A program made the position numbers and the translations under genes. From contig JAADGG010000055.1 in assembly GCA_013152485.1 (NCBI GenBank), positions 1 through 41,125 on the forward strand: DNA of 41,125 bases, given 5' to 3'. This stretch comes from Nitrospirota bacterium (GTDB lineage: Bacteria; Nitrospirota; Thermodesulfovibrionia; Thermodesulfovibrionales; JdFR-85). Shown here piece by piece: positions 1 through 9,255 of the stretch. Position 1 is the stretch's first letter, and each line of letters starts with the position of its first letter. The notes beneath the pieces are model-generated. The model saw only the letters and a program-made list of their open reading frames with translations. It ran no database searches and was not told the origin of the DNA.

Positions 1-2
1 CG

Positions 3-446
3 AGGCTGATCCTCGGCATACCTCCCGAGGGAAAGGACATACTGCTGAACCCCGTGGCTTTTGCAGGCTGGATCGGTCTGTTCGTCACCTCGATGAATCT
101 GCTCCCCATCGGTCAGCTCGACGGGGGACATATTGCATACGCCCTGCTGGGGGGCAAGAATCACAGGCGGCTGTCGTTCGCGCTGACAACCATGCTTGCA
201 GTGGCCGGCCTGTCAGGCATATACCTCTCATACGGCCTTCCTGCCTTACCCCTGATCTCGGGGCTCAAGAACATGCTCTGGGAAGGGTGGGCCATATGGG
301 CGCTGCTGCTTTTCATACTCGGCCTGAACCATCCGCCGGTCATCTACTGGGAAAACCCGCTTGAGCGGAGCAGAAAATACATCGGATGGATCGCCATCGC
401 CATATTCGTCCTGACGTTCATACCCGTGCCATTCAGGGTGATGTAG
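3..446 (+). CDS. Site-2 protease (peptidase M50) family protein, C-terminal part; N-terminus lies outside the window
   Basis: Frame is open from base 3; contains NLLPIGQLDGGHI, the typical second M50 zinc-ligand motif (NxxPxxxLDGG), and several hydrophobic segments. Confidence 0.85.
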   Translation, partial: RLILGIPPEGKDILLNPVAFAGWIGLFVTSMNLLPIGQLDGGHIAYALLGGKNHRRLSFALTTMLAVAGLSGIYLSYGLPALPLISGLKNMLWEGWAIWALLLFILGLNHPPVIYWENPLERSRKYIGWIAIAIFVLTFIPVPFRVM

Positions 447-507
447 GACTGTCGAGAAGTCACGTGTTTCGAGAAAGCGGGAAAAAACGGCAAGGACACA
501 CTCTGTC

Positions 508-915
508 ATGAAGATCGAGTTCACCGATTTTTCAGACGTATACTACGGCACAATCTCGAGGGAGACCAAACCAGGCAAGAGAAAGGGGAAGTTCGTTCAG
601 CTGCGCAATGAGAACACGGAGCACATCGTCCTCTCACCGATACAGCTCTCTCCCTTCCACGCCAATATCATCGAGCGGTTCTGCCTGGCAAACGGAATAC
701 GCGGAAGATATACAGGGGACAAGATGGAGAGGTTCGTAATCGAACACCCGGGCTGGAAGGTAATCGGAGGGGGTCACTGGGAGATGGACGACGGAGAGAA
801 GAGACTTGTACTGGGCGGTGCGTCTTACGTATACGGACGGTTTGACGGCTCTGGATTGAGTGAACGGCTCGGAACGGTTGATGCACTGAACGGCTACAGT
901 GTCGTGATAAGATAG
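508..915 (+). CDS. Hypothetical protein (135 aa)
   Basis: ATG ORF in the same direction as the upstream gene; no family recognised. Confidence 0.6.
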   Translation: MKIEFTDFSDVYYGTISRETKPGKRKGKFVQLRNENTEHIVLSPIQLSPFHANIIERFCLANGIRGRYTGDKMERFVIEHPGWKVIGGGHWEMDDGEKRLVLGGASYVYGRFDGSGLSERLGTVDALNGYSVVIR

Positions 916-1012
916 TCCCGTCCCCGGAACATCCGTATCCGCCCTTCTCGAAATTGCCGCCCGAGCCATACGTGCAAACGAGGGGATTAAAGTTGCCCGT
1001 GCCTGAAAAATA

Positions 1013-1226
1013 TGATAAAGTCACTACTGTCCGATAAACAGAGGAAGTCCCTACAGGACAGGGGATGTTGATTTTTCATCTCCCAGTCGTCCCGGCGTCC
1101 GGCTCGCTCCGGCGGCCGGCCGGGACTCCGAGGGAATTTGCTGCGAAATCAAAACCGTTCAAAATTAACATCCCCTGTCCTTATTGATGGTTCCCGTGTT
1201 TTTACCGGACACTAATGTGATAAAGT
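1013..1226. mobile_element. MITE-like non-autonomous element with nested palindrome; 9-bp direct repeats TGATAAAGT at 1013-1021 and 1218-1226
   Basis: Imperfect terminal inverted repeats directly inside the direct repeats (CACTACTGTCCGATAAACAGAGG vs reverse complement CATTAGTGTCCGGTAAAAACACG, 17/23 identical); no transposase ORF inside. Confidence 0.6.
1056..1180. repeat. REP-like inverted-repeat element nested inside 1013-1226
   Basis: GGACAGGGGATGTTGATTTT (1056-1075) vs AAAATTAACATCCCCTGTCC (1161-1180), 19/20 complementary; central GC-rich hairpin GTCCCGGC (1089-1096)/GCCGGGAC (1119-1126). Confidence 0.75.
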
Positions 1227-1341
1227 ATTATTACTATCAGTCAGAGGACAGGCCCGCTTTCCTGAGAAAGGGAGTGCGGAAATACCGGGGATTTTTCGGC
1301 AAACAAAATCAGACAAACAAAACCAGCTACAGGAGGAGACG

Positions 1342-2415
1342 ATGCAGATCGACGGCCACCACACGATGACCTATGTTGCGGCACGCCTGGCAGGCTACGG
1401 ACACCGTCAGGCATCCATAATCGCCTACAGCGCCCAGTATGTCGACGATGCAACCAATTCGGGCGTAATCTGTTTCCGGAACGGAGCGATGTACAGCAGG
1501 ATATCGTCTGCACACAAGACGCTCGACTACCGTAATGCAGATGAACTGGCAAACCACAGGGTTTGGGTGCCTTTTCACTTTCTGCCCGGCAACGGCGGAA
1601 AACCCGCCGGAGAGAATCCGGAAGGCACTTTCATCAGGAAGCTCGTCTGCCACCCTGACAGCCACGTGGCCAGGGACATGCTCCGTGCATGTGTCAGGGA
1701 CCATGAAAAGCCATACGCATTGCACAGGCTCGGCATAACCATGCACGTATATGCCGACAGCTGGTCGCACCAGGGCTTTGCAGGAGTAAACCACGAGATC
1801 AACGAGGTCGATGACCTCAGGAGCAACAACAAGTCCATGGACAGAAACTTCCTGAACAAGATCGCAAACTTCTTTATCAGCGAGTCTTTCCCCCTGGGGC
1901 ATGGTGCCGCGCTCAGCTATCCCGACCTGCCGTTTCTCGAGTGGGAGTATCGCAACGGCATGGACGAGAAAGTCCCGAGGAACAACCCCGAGCTCTTCAT
2001 GGAAGCTGTGGACAAGATGTGCAGGGCCATGCAGTGTTTCCGCAAGCTGGACCTCGACATGAACATCGAGTCGGCGCCCGGACTGCCTGAAAAGGATGCC
2101 AGGAAGATCCTCTCTCTCATCAAGTCCAACCGCGACAAGAACGGTGAGAAACGTCATGCGAGATGGATAGAGGAGATCGGAAAAGGACGGTTCTCCTTCG
2201 GCCCGGCCGTGATAGAATACAAGGCGAAAGGACAGGGCTCCTGGAAGCACAGGGCCATCGGGCAGCTGGCAGCTTCTGATACAGGGAGGGAGGTCTTCAA
2301 GTTCAAGAAGTCCTTCCTGTCGTCCAACTGGAAATACTTCCATGACGCGCTGCAGGCACACCGTTTCGACATACTCCACGACGTGCTGCCGAAATACGGG
2401 ATCTGCGCCGCGTAG
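1342..2415 (+). CDS. DUF6765-like His-rich protein (357 aa)
   Basis: Starts MQIDGHHTMTYVAARLAGYGHRQASIIAYSAQYVDDATNSG; internal LGITMHVYADSWSHQGFAG motif; family name from memory. Confidence 0.7.
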   Translation: MQIDGHHTMTYVAARLAGYGHRQASIIAYSAQYVDDATNSGVICFRNGAMYSRISSAHKTLDYRNADELANHRVWVPFHFLPGNGGKPAGENPEGTFIRKLVCHPDSHVARDMLRACVRDHEKPYALHRLGITMHVYADSWSHQGFAGVNHEINEVDDLRSNNKSMDRNFLNKIANFFISESFPLGHGAALSYPDLPFLEWEYRNGMDEKVPRNNPELFMEAVDKMCRAMQCFRKLDLDMNIESAPGLPEKDARKILSLIKSNRDKNGEKRHARWIEEIGKGRFSFGPAVIEYKAKGQGSWKHRAIGQLAASDTGREVFKFKKSFLSSNWKYFHDALQAHRFDILHDVLPKYGICAA

Positions 2416-2429
2416 GTTCAGTACCGGAC

Positions 2430-2468
2430 GGAAGCAGCAGGTCAGGACGCCACCGACCTGCTGTTTCC
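2430..2468 (+). terminator. Hairpin downstream of the DUF6765-like gene
   Basis: GGAAGCAGCAGGTC (2430-2443)/GACCTGCTGTTTCC (2455-2468), 13/14 complementary, 11-nt loop; weak T tract follows. Confidence 0.5.
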
Positions 2469-2579
2469 TGTTCGATAACTTTCGTCTCCGTGACCGTGGG
2501 GAAAACTTCCGAGGGATTCTTTACGAACGCCTTTCTCCACGAAAAAGCGATTGAGACCAGCCCTCCTCAGGCTCTGCGC

Positions 2580-3803
2580 TCACATACCCATACCGTGCCC
2601 GCCGCACATGCGGCCCCCGGACAGAGACTCCAGGAATGCAGCCAAGTCGTCTATTTCGGCATCGGTCCAGGTCTTACTTCTTATCTCCGTGATCACCGGT
2701 GACACCGTACCTACGAAATCACCCTCGTAGGGATCATCGAAACCCGTCACCGTTCCCCTTACGACGAATTCCACTGCATCACGAATGCTGCCGTACTTGC
2801 CGTTGTGCATGTAGGGATAGGTGCAGAGCAGCTGCCTCAGGGTCGGTGTCTTGAACTTGCCGATATCGGCTGTAGAGCCTGTAACATAGTAACGCCCCAG
2901 GTCGTACCCTTCGTATTCCGGCATACCGGGATTGGGGAAAAGCGGCTCGCCGGTGGCGTCGTTCGTGCCCGTCTCGTATCCCTGGCGGAAGACACCGATG
3001 TTGTGAAAGCCCCCCTCCGGTGCATCTGCGTAAGTGACATCCGTAAACAGCGGGGCAGGATGGCACGCCGTGCAGTTGCCCTTGCCCTCGAACAGGGCCA
3101 AGCCCCTCACCTGTGCATCCGAAAGCGCCCCGGTGTCTCCTGCCGCAAAGGCATCATAAGGTGAATCAAATGCGAGTAAGGTCCTCTCGTAGGAGGCGAT
3201 CGCCTTCCCCACTGCCTGGAAGACCACGGGGACCTCATAGGGCGTGCCTATGTACTGCTCGATTTCCGGGAAGGCCTGCAGCAGGGCGTCCTCGTACCTG
3301 TAGAGCACGTAGGAGACCACGTTTTCCGGAGTATTGTTCATCTCGAGGGGGTCCTGTATGGGACCGAGCGCCTGGGCCTCGAGACTGGTGCCGGGCAGCA
3401 TATCGCCGGTCAGGGGATCTGTCAGGAACTGCGCCCTGCCGTCCCAGAACTGGCTGTGCTGGAAGGCCGCATTGAACACCGTGGGTGAGTTGCGCTTTCC
3501 CAGGCGGTTGTAAACACCCGTGGACCGGACCCTGCCGTCGGAAAAACCGAACATCGGACTGTGGCACGAGACGCACGCAACCCTGGTCCTGCCGGCATCC
3601 GGGTCGGAGAGGTTCCGGTCCATGAACAGCCTCTTGCCGAGCTGGATCTTCTCGGGAGTAAGCGGATTCGACTCCGGCACCGGCACCGCCGGAACCGTCG
3701 TCTCTCCGGCGGCCTCGGCAACACCAGGCCCCGTTCCCCCCGATATCAACAGGACGAGCACCAGTGCCAAAAAAGAACTCCCTGAACAAAAAATCCTCTT
3801 CAT
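2580..3803 (-). CDS. Diheme cytochrome c peroxidase (MauG/CcpA family), exported
   Basis: Signal peptide-like N-terminus; two CxxCH heme motifs (CVSCH, CTACH); NSPTVFNAAFQHSQFWDGRA and TPTLRQLLCTYPYMHNGKYGS typical of the family. Confidence 0.92.
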   Translation of the reverse strand: MKRIFCSGSSFLALVLVLLISGGTGPGVAEAAGETTVPAVPVPESNPLTPEKIQLGKRLFMDRNLSDPDAGRTRVACVSCHSPMFGFSDGRVRSTGVYNRLGKRNSPTVFNAAFQHSQFWDGRAQFLTDPLTGDMLPGTSLEAQALGPIQDPLEMNNTPENVVSYVLYRYEDALLQAFPEIEQYIGTPYEVPVVFQAVGKAIASYERTLLAFDSPYDAFAAGDTGALSDAQVRGLALFEGKGNCTACHPAPLFTDVTYADAPEGGFHNIGVFRQGYETGTNDATGEPLFPNPGMPEYEGYDLGRYYVTGSTADIGKFKTPTLRQLLCTYPYMHNGKYGSIRDAVEFVVRGTVTGFDDPYEGDFVGTVSPVITEIRSKTWTDAEIDDLAAFLESLSGGRMCGGHGMGM

Positions 3804-3987
3804 GACCCACCTCCCTCCTTGAAAGAAACACGATTCCTGCCCCGGTTTCCACCGCCCTGATATTCGGGCACATAATCATGCTTCTCTTATATCACACTCC
3901 GTCGTGCCTGTCAAGCATAACGGCTCGGACCCGATATCCGTCAGCCTCCGGACCGGAACAGCCGCTCCCTTATGTAGGCTGTGCTGT

Positions 3988-4017
3988 TTGACATTTGTTT
4001 CCTGTATTAACTATACT
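3988..4017 (+). promoter_or_regulatory. Sigma70-type promoter for the thi operon
   Basis: TTGACA (3988-3993), 18-nt spacer, TATACT (4012-4017), about 35 bp upstream of the TPP riboswitch. Confidence 0.65.
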
Positions 4018-4049
4018 TTATTTAAAGAACAGCTTGAAACCAAGACCGC

Positions 4050-4146
4050 GATGTCCCTGGGGGAGGCGGAAGCCTGAGAGCCCTGCAAAGTCAGTGCAGG
4101 GGACCCCTTGAACCTGATCCGGGTCATGCCGGCGTAGGGAATGGGA
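4050..4146 (+). promoter_or_regulatory. TPP riboswitch (THI element)
   Basis: CCTGAGAG and CCCCTTGAACCTGATCCGGGTCATGCCGGCGTAGGGAATGGG core motifs; P1 TCCCT (4054-4058)/AGGGA (4136-4140); upstream of thiS. Confidence 0.95.
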
Positions 4147-4152
4147 TGGAAG

Positions 4153-4182
4153 CCGTATTCCATCCAGGGATACGGTTTTTTT
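4153..4182 (+). terminator. Intrinsic terminator of the TPP riboswitch expression platform
   Basis: CCGTATTCC (4153-4161)/GGGATACGG (4167-4175), one G-U pair, 5-nt loop, followed by 7 T. Confidence 0.8.
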
Positions 4183-4346
4183 GTCCCTGAATACATTCGC
4201 CGTAACGCCGGGCCGGCTGACAGATGCCTCAACGCGGGCACGGAGGATCAGCCGGGGCTTCCGGTGAGATGTCTTAATTATTCCGGAGCCGGGCGAGGCA
4301 CGGCCCTGACGGAAGTGTCTCACGGCTTAAGTTCTCGGGTTGTATC

Positions 4347-4547
4347 ATGAAAATACTGTTGAACGGAGAGGAATACATCACGAAGGAGGCAAAGAGCGTA
4401 GGAGACCTCCTGAGAGAGCTCGGCATAGATCCCGTAAGGGTGGCTGTGGAGGTGAACCTCAAGATTGTCAGCAAGTCCGATTACGGCGGCTTCATGTTGA
4501 ACGAAGGGGATACCGTCGAGGTTGTGAGTTTTGTCGGTGGGGGATGA
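4347..4547 (+). CDS. thiS: Sulfur carrier protein ThiS
   Basis: 66 aa, beta-grasp-like, ends in Gly-Gly (VSFVGGG), directly upstream of thiG. Confidence 0.93.
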   Translation: MKILLNGEEYITKEAKSVGDLLRELGIDPVRVAVEVNLKIVSKSDYGGFMLNEGDTVEVVSFVGGG

Positions 4548-4598
4548 CTTCATCTTTATGCATGAGGACACATACCATATAGACTAAGGAGAAGTCGC

Positions 4599-5372
4599 AT
4601 GGAAGACAGGTTTGTAGTACAGGGAATAGAGTTCAAATCAAGGCTCTGGGTCGGAACCGGAAAATACAGGGACTTCGAGGAAACGGCCAAGGCGGTCGAA
4701 GAGTCCGGTACGGACGTTGTGACTGTTGCTGTCAGAAGGGTGAACATCCTTGACCGGAAGTCACCCAACCTGCTCGACTACATCGACCCCAGGAAGTACA
4801 AGATCCTTCCCAACACGGCAGGTTGTTACACGGTAGAGGATGCGCTGAGATATTCGCGCCTCGCAAGGGAGGCAGGGGTATCCGACATGGTCAAGCTCGA
4901 GGTCATCGGCGATGAGAAGACCCTCTTTCCCGATGTCTGCGGGCTTCTCAAGGCCACCGAGATACTGGCCAAGGAAGGATTCATCGTCTTCCCGTACACA
5001 AACGATGACCCAATCGTTGCAAAGAGACTCGTGGATGCAGGGGCTGCCGCGGTAATGCCGCTCGGCGCGCCCATAGGCTCCGGGCTCGGCATAAGAAACC
5101 CGTACAACATTAAAATAATACTCGAGACCGTAGATTCACCAGTGATAGTAGATGCCGGTGTCGGAACCGCCTCTGACGCTGCAACAGCCATGGAGCTGGG
5201 CTGTGATGCGGTACTTATAAACACCGGCATTGCAGGAGCAAAGGAACCCGTTGCAATGGCTGCAGCGATGAAACATGCCGTCATCGCCGGAAGACTCGCC
5301 TACAAGGCCGGGAGGATTCCGAAGAAGCTTTATGCAACCGCAAGCAGTCCCCTTGAAGGGATGCTTCTGTAA
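4599..5372 (+). CDS. thiG: Thiazole synthase ThiG
   Basis: [90 protein letters not shown]. Confidence 0.97.
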   Translation: MEDRFVVQGIEFKSRLWVGTGKYRDFEETAKAVEESGTDVVTVAVRRVNILDRKSPNLLDYIDPRKYKILPNTAGCYTVEDALRYSRLAREAGVSDMVKLEVIGDEKTLFPDVCGLLKATEILAKEGFIVFPYTNDDPIVAKRLVDAGAAAVMPLGAPIGSGLGIRNPYNIKIILETVDSPVIVDAGVGTASDAATAMELGCDAVLINTGIAGAKEPVAMAAAMKHAVIAGRLAYKAGRIPKKLYATASSPLEGMLL

Positions 5373-5399
5373 ACAATCAAAGACCAAGAGGTTGACATC

Positions 5400-6710
5400 A
5401 TGACGCGGATGGAGACGGCAAGAAGAGGAGAAATAACCGAAGAAGTAAGGATATGTGCTGAGCTCGAAGGTATTGCGCCGGAAGCACTGAGCAGGGACAT
5501 AGCAGATGGAGTGACCGTAATCCTCCGGAACAATACCCACAACATCGAACCTGTCGCAGTTGGCAAGGGACTCAGAACGAAGATCAATGCGAACATCGGC
5601 ACCTCGAAGGACCGGATCTCCTTTGAGGAGGAGATGGAAAAACTGGACATACTCGTCAAGTACGGGGCGGATGCAGTGATGGATCTGTCGACCGGAGGCC
5701 CCATAAAGGACATGAGGCTGTTGATGCTCAGGAAGTCTCCGCTCCCGGTGGGGACCGTACCCGTTTATGAGGCTGTTGTAAGGGCGGTAGAGGCACATGG
5801 CTCGATGGCGAAGATGACGGTGGAAGACCTGTTCGCCGTGATAGAAGACCACGGCAAGGAGGGGGTCGATTTCATTACCGTCCACTCAGGGCTCACGCTC
5901 GAGACCGTAAAACACCTTCGCACCGAGAACAGGATTCTCGATGTTGTCAGCCGCGGGGGGGCTTTCCTGGTCGAGTGGATGATTTACAACGAGCGTGAAA
6001 ACCCCCTGTATGAGTATTACGACAGGCTGCTCGACATCGCCAGAAAGTATGACATGACCCTCAGCCTCGGTGACGGCATGAGACCGGGCTGCATAGCCGA
6101 TGCCACGGACAGGGCTCAGGTACAGGAGCTCATTACCCTCGGAGAGCTGCATCAGCGGGCAAGGGATGCAGGCGTTCAGAGCATGATAGAGGGACCCGGA
6201 CATGTCCCACTGAATCAGGTCGAGCTGAACATACGGATGGAAAAAGAGCTCTGTAACGGTGCCCCGTTCTATGTACTCGGTCCGCTTGTAACGGATATAG
6301 CGATGGGTTACGACCATATTACCGCTGCAATCGGAGGTGCAGTGGCGGCGGCGGCAGGGGCTGACTTTCTCTGCTATGTCACTCCTGCGGAACACATCAG
6401 GCTCCCCTCGATCGACGACGTGAGGGAAGGAGTAATCGCTTCAAGGATCGCTGCACACGCAGCGGATATAGCCAAGGGAATTCCGGGCGCGCTCGAGCGC
6501 AACATGGAGATGGCGCGCAGGAGAAAGGCACTGGACTGGGACGGACAGATGGAACTGAGCCTTGATCCCGAAAAAGTGAGGCGTTACCGTTCCGAGGCCC
6601 CACCCACGGAGACAGAGGTCTGCAGCATGTGCGGAGAGTTCTGTGCCATAAGGACGGTGGAAAAGGCACTCAAACGGACACAGCAGTCCGGACCGCATGA
6701 TCCTGTCTGA
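5400..6710 (+). CDS. thiC: Phosphomethylpyrimidine synthase ThiC
   Basis: INANIGTS, DLSTGGPI, LGDGMRPGCIADATD, EGPGHVPLNQ, C-terminal CSMCGEFCAIR cluster motif. Confidence 0.97.
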   Translation: MTRMETARRGEITEEVRICAELEGIAPEALSRDIADGVTVILRNNTHNIEPVAVGKGLRTKINANIGTSKDRISFEEEMEKLDILVKYGADAVMDLSTGGPIKDMRLLMLRKSPLPVGTVPVYEAVVRAVEAHGSMAKMTVEDLFAVIEDHGKEGVDFITVHSGLTLETVKHLRTENRILDVVSRGGAFLVEWMIYNERENPLYEYYDRLLDIARKYDMTLSLGDGMRPGCIADATDRAQVQELITLGELHQRARDAGVQSMIEGPGHVPLNQVELNIRMEKELCNGAPFYVLGPLVTDIAMGYDHITAAIGGAVAAAAGADFLCYVTPAEHIRLPSIDDVREGVIASRIAAHAADIAKGIPGALERNMEMARRRKALDWDGQMELSLDPEKVRRYRSEAPPTETEVCSMCGEFCAIRTVEKALKRTQQSGPHDPV

Positions 6711-6871
6711 ACCGACACGGCGGCAGTTCATTGTTCCCAGGCACGGCGTGGAAAGGCCTCTTGTCCGCGATACGCTTTCAGGACGTGCGGTGTCTTGAGC
6801 CGCTTATTGCATTACGAAAAGGCCGGACGGAACGTCCACAGCAGCAGGAGACTCGTTCGACCGGCCCAGGG

Positions 6872-7966
6872 TCAGAGGAGCTTCCCGTAAAGCGCCTCGA
6901 ACTGGTCCGTAATCCTGTCCCACAGATAGGTGCTGAGCACATGATTCCTCGCCCCCGCCTTGACCGTCTCGACAGCCCTGCCGTCTCCGGTCAGATATCG
7001 CAGCTTCGCCGTCAGGTCATCTACATCCCTGCTCCTGAACTTGTAACCGAAATCATCTATCACGTCGAGATTCTCGGGAATATCGCTGACAAGACAGCAG
7101 TTGCCGTAACCCATCGCCTCAAGGAGCACGATCGGCAATCCCTCCATCTCCGACGGCAGAACAAAGAGGTAGCTGTTTGAAAGGAGCTCTTCGAGCATCC
7201 TTCCACTCACAAACGACGTAAACACTATGTTCCTGTTTCCCTCTGCAAGGCTGTAAAGCTCGGACTTGTAGAGGTCTTCATGTTTGGCATCCCCCGCGAT
7301 CACAAGCTTCATATCCGTCTCGAGCCGATTGTAAGCCTCTATCAGGTAGTGGGCTCCCTTCTCCCTCACGAGTCTCGCCATGAAGAGGATGTAATCGTTT
7401 CCATGAAGTCCATACTCTCTTATGAGGACGGGCTCCCTCGGGCAAGGCGGGTTGACTCCTGGCGGAATGTAGACAGCGTCTATCCCGTACGTATCCAGCA
7501 GGTATTTCTTCTGGGTTCTGGATACAACGGTTACAATATCCGGAAGCTTGACGGACGGAAACTCCGCCAGCCTCAGGAAAAACCTGCCGGCCTTGCCGAA
7601 CCGCGACCGCTTCCATTCAAGCCCGTGTCCTTGCACGACAACCTTCCTTCCAAACAGTCGAGGGATACAACAGAACATTGCGGGACCGAATGCGTGGAAA
7701 TGGACGATGTCCACATCCTTCTCAAAGCACTGCCGCAGAGATGCATTAAACGAGGCCGTAAGCTTCTCGAGGCTCCTCGTCTTTACAGTAGGGACGGTCT
7801 TTATCGTCATCCCCTTGTACAGGCCGTTGCTGGCCCCGTAGTGCCTCATTGTGTAGACGATGATCTCGTGCCCCCGGCTTGCAAGCCTCGAACCGAGCTC
7901 TTCCGTATACTTTTCGATCCCGCCGCCAAGCGGCATCCCTTTCAGAACGATGTATGCGATCTTCAT
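6872..7966 (-). CDS. Glycosyltransferase family 4
   Basis: PLGGGIEKYTEELGSRLASRGH N-terminus; FVLPSEMEGLPIVLLEAMGYG GT-B C-terminal motif. Confidence 0.9.
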   Translation of the reverse strand: MKIAYIVLKGMPLGGGIEKYTEELGSRLASRGHEIIVYTMRHYGASNGLYKGMTIKTVPTVKTRSLEKLTASFNASLRQCFEKDVDIVHFHAFGPAMFCCIPRLFGRKVVVQGHGLEWKRSRFGKAGRFFLRLAEFPSVKLPDIVTVVSRTQKKYLLDTYGIDAVYIPPGVNPPCPREPVLIREYGLHGNDYILFMARLVREKGAHYLIEAYNRLETDMKLVIAGDAKHEDLYKSELYSLAEGNRNIVFTSFVSGRMLEELLSNSYLFVLPSEMEGLPIVLLEAMGYGNCCLVSDIPENLDVIDDFGYKFRSRDVDDLTAKLRYLTGDGRAVETVKAGARNHVLSTYLWDRITDQFEALYGKLL

Positions 7967-9255
7967 AAGCTGCTCTTCCCCGCGGCCCTCTCATAAACCC
8001 CCATCAACCTATGATAATGAACCTCTTCATTGTATTCCTCCTCGGCCCTCCTTCTCGCCTCCCTGCCCATCATTGCAGCCGTCGACCGGTTGGAAACAAG
8101 GTCGGTTATCTTCTCTCTCAAATCCTCGTGATCTCCGGCCCTGAAGAGCAGCCCCGTACGTCCGTCCAGCACGAGCTCGGGAATACCTCCTATATCGGAA
8201 CCTACGACGCATTTTCCGTAGGCAAACGCCTCGAGCACTGTCATCGGCGCATTCTCATACCACTCGGAAGGAAGCACCAGGAATGCCGCCCCCCTGAAAA
8301 GGGCCTCGAGCTCCTTGCCCGTCTTGTATCCCTCGAACAAGACATTGTTCAGCCCCTTCTCCCCTGCGTATGCCATATACTCTTGCCTCATCGGTCCGTC
8401 TCCGACTATCCTCAGCTCCACGTCCAAACCTTCTACGGCATCCAGCAGCGTACGTACGCCTTTCTCCTGCGACAGCCGGCCGGCGAACAGGATATAGTCT
8501 TGCCCTTCATAGTCCGGCTCATATGCGGAAATATTTATGAAGTTGGGAATGTGGACCAGCTTCTCCTCGGCCACACCGATCTCTGCATGTTTTCTCAGGG
8601 AGAACATGCTGGGACATATAAAAAACGAGACATTCCGGCCGTATATATCGAGCATGCCGTGAATCTCGGCCTCGAGGAAGTGAAACAGGCTCAGTGTCAA
8701 GGACCCTTTCGTGCACCGGTTCCTTATCACCCTGACCTTGCCGTCCGAGAGACATTCCGTACATATATGACCGTTCCTGTAGAAACTATAGGTCGAGCAG
8801 CCGAGCTTATAGTCGTGAAGGGTCATGACGACGGGCACATCATGCCTTCTCAGCACGTCGAACACCGACGGGCAAACCCTGTGATAAATGTTGTGGGCAT
8901 GGGCGATATCGACCCTGTGGTCTGCCAGCAGCCTGCCCATCAACCTGTTGTTCTCAAACGAATAGAGCATCCTGAACGCGGTTTCCAGTTTCCTCAGCAC
9001 ACCCTGCCCGGTATCAAAGCTCATGGGCCTTCCGAAGTAGGAGGTGTAAGGCGACGGCAGGTTCTCTTCATGCTTCACCGAGAAATAATGCACCCTGTGG
9101 CCGTGTTCTTCGAGCAGCCGGGCAAGCTCGAAATAATACCGTTCCGCGCCTCCCCTGACATAGTGATAGTTGTTGACTTGTAAGATGTCTATCTTCTTAA
9201 ACCCCGATGTATTTCCTGATGGAGACGAATTCATACTTCCTGAGCAGACTGTCAA
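7963..9255 (-). CDS. Glycosyltransferase family 4; true start probably downstream of the ORF start
   Basis: YVRGGAERYYFELARLLEEHGHRV; FAGRLSQEKGVRTLL; VLEAFAYGKCVVGSDIGGIPELV; 4-bp overlap with the next GT. Confidence 0.9.
   Translation of the reverse strand: MTVCSGSMNSSPSGNTSGFKKIDILQVNNYHYVRGGAERYYFELARLLEEHGHRVHYFSVKHEENLPSPYTSYFGRPMSFDTGQGVLRKLETAFRMLYSFENNRLMGRLLADHRVDIAHAHNIYHRVCPSVFDVLRRHDVPVVMTLHDYKLGCSTYSFYRNGHICTECLSDGKVRVIRNRCTKGSLTLSLFHFLEAEIHGMLDIYGRNVSFFICPSMFSLRKHAEIGVAEEKLVHIPNFINISAYEPDYEGQDYILFAGRLSQEKGVRTLLDAVEGLDVELRIVGDGPMRQEYMAYAGEKGLNNVLFEGYKTGKELEALFRGAAFLVLPSEWYENAPMTVLEAFAYGKCVVGSDIGGIPELVLDGRTGLLFRAGDHEDLREKITDLVSNRSTAAMMGREARRRAEEEYNEEVHYHRLMGVYERAAGKSSL

Noticed and set aside
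1184-1369. 61-aa ORF starting inside the MITE-like element
   Set aside because: Overlaps the repeat element and runs into the leader of the next gene; no protein-like features
1327-2379. 350-aa minus-strand ORF opposite the DUF6765-like gene
   Set aside because: Sense strand has a recognisable family-like protein; the antisense translation does not
8011-9183. 390-aa plus-strand ORF opposite a GT4 gene
   Set aside because: Antisense to a clear glycosyltransferase; no recognisable domains
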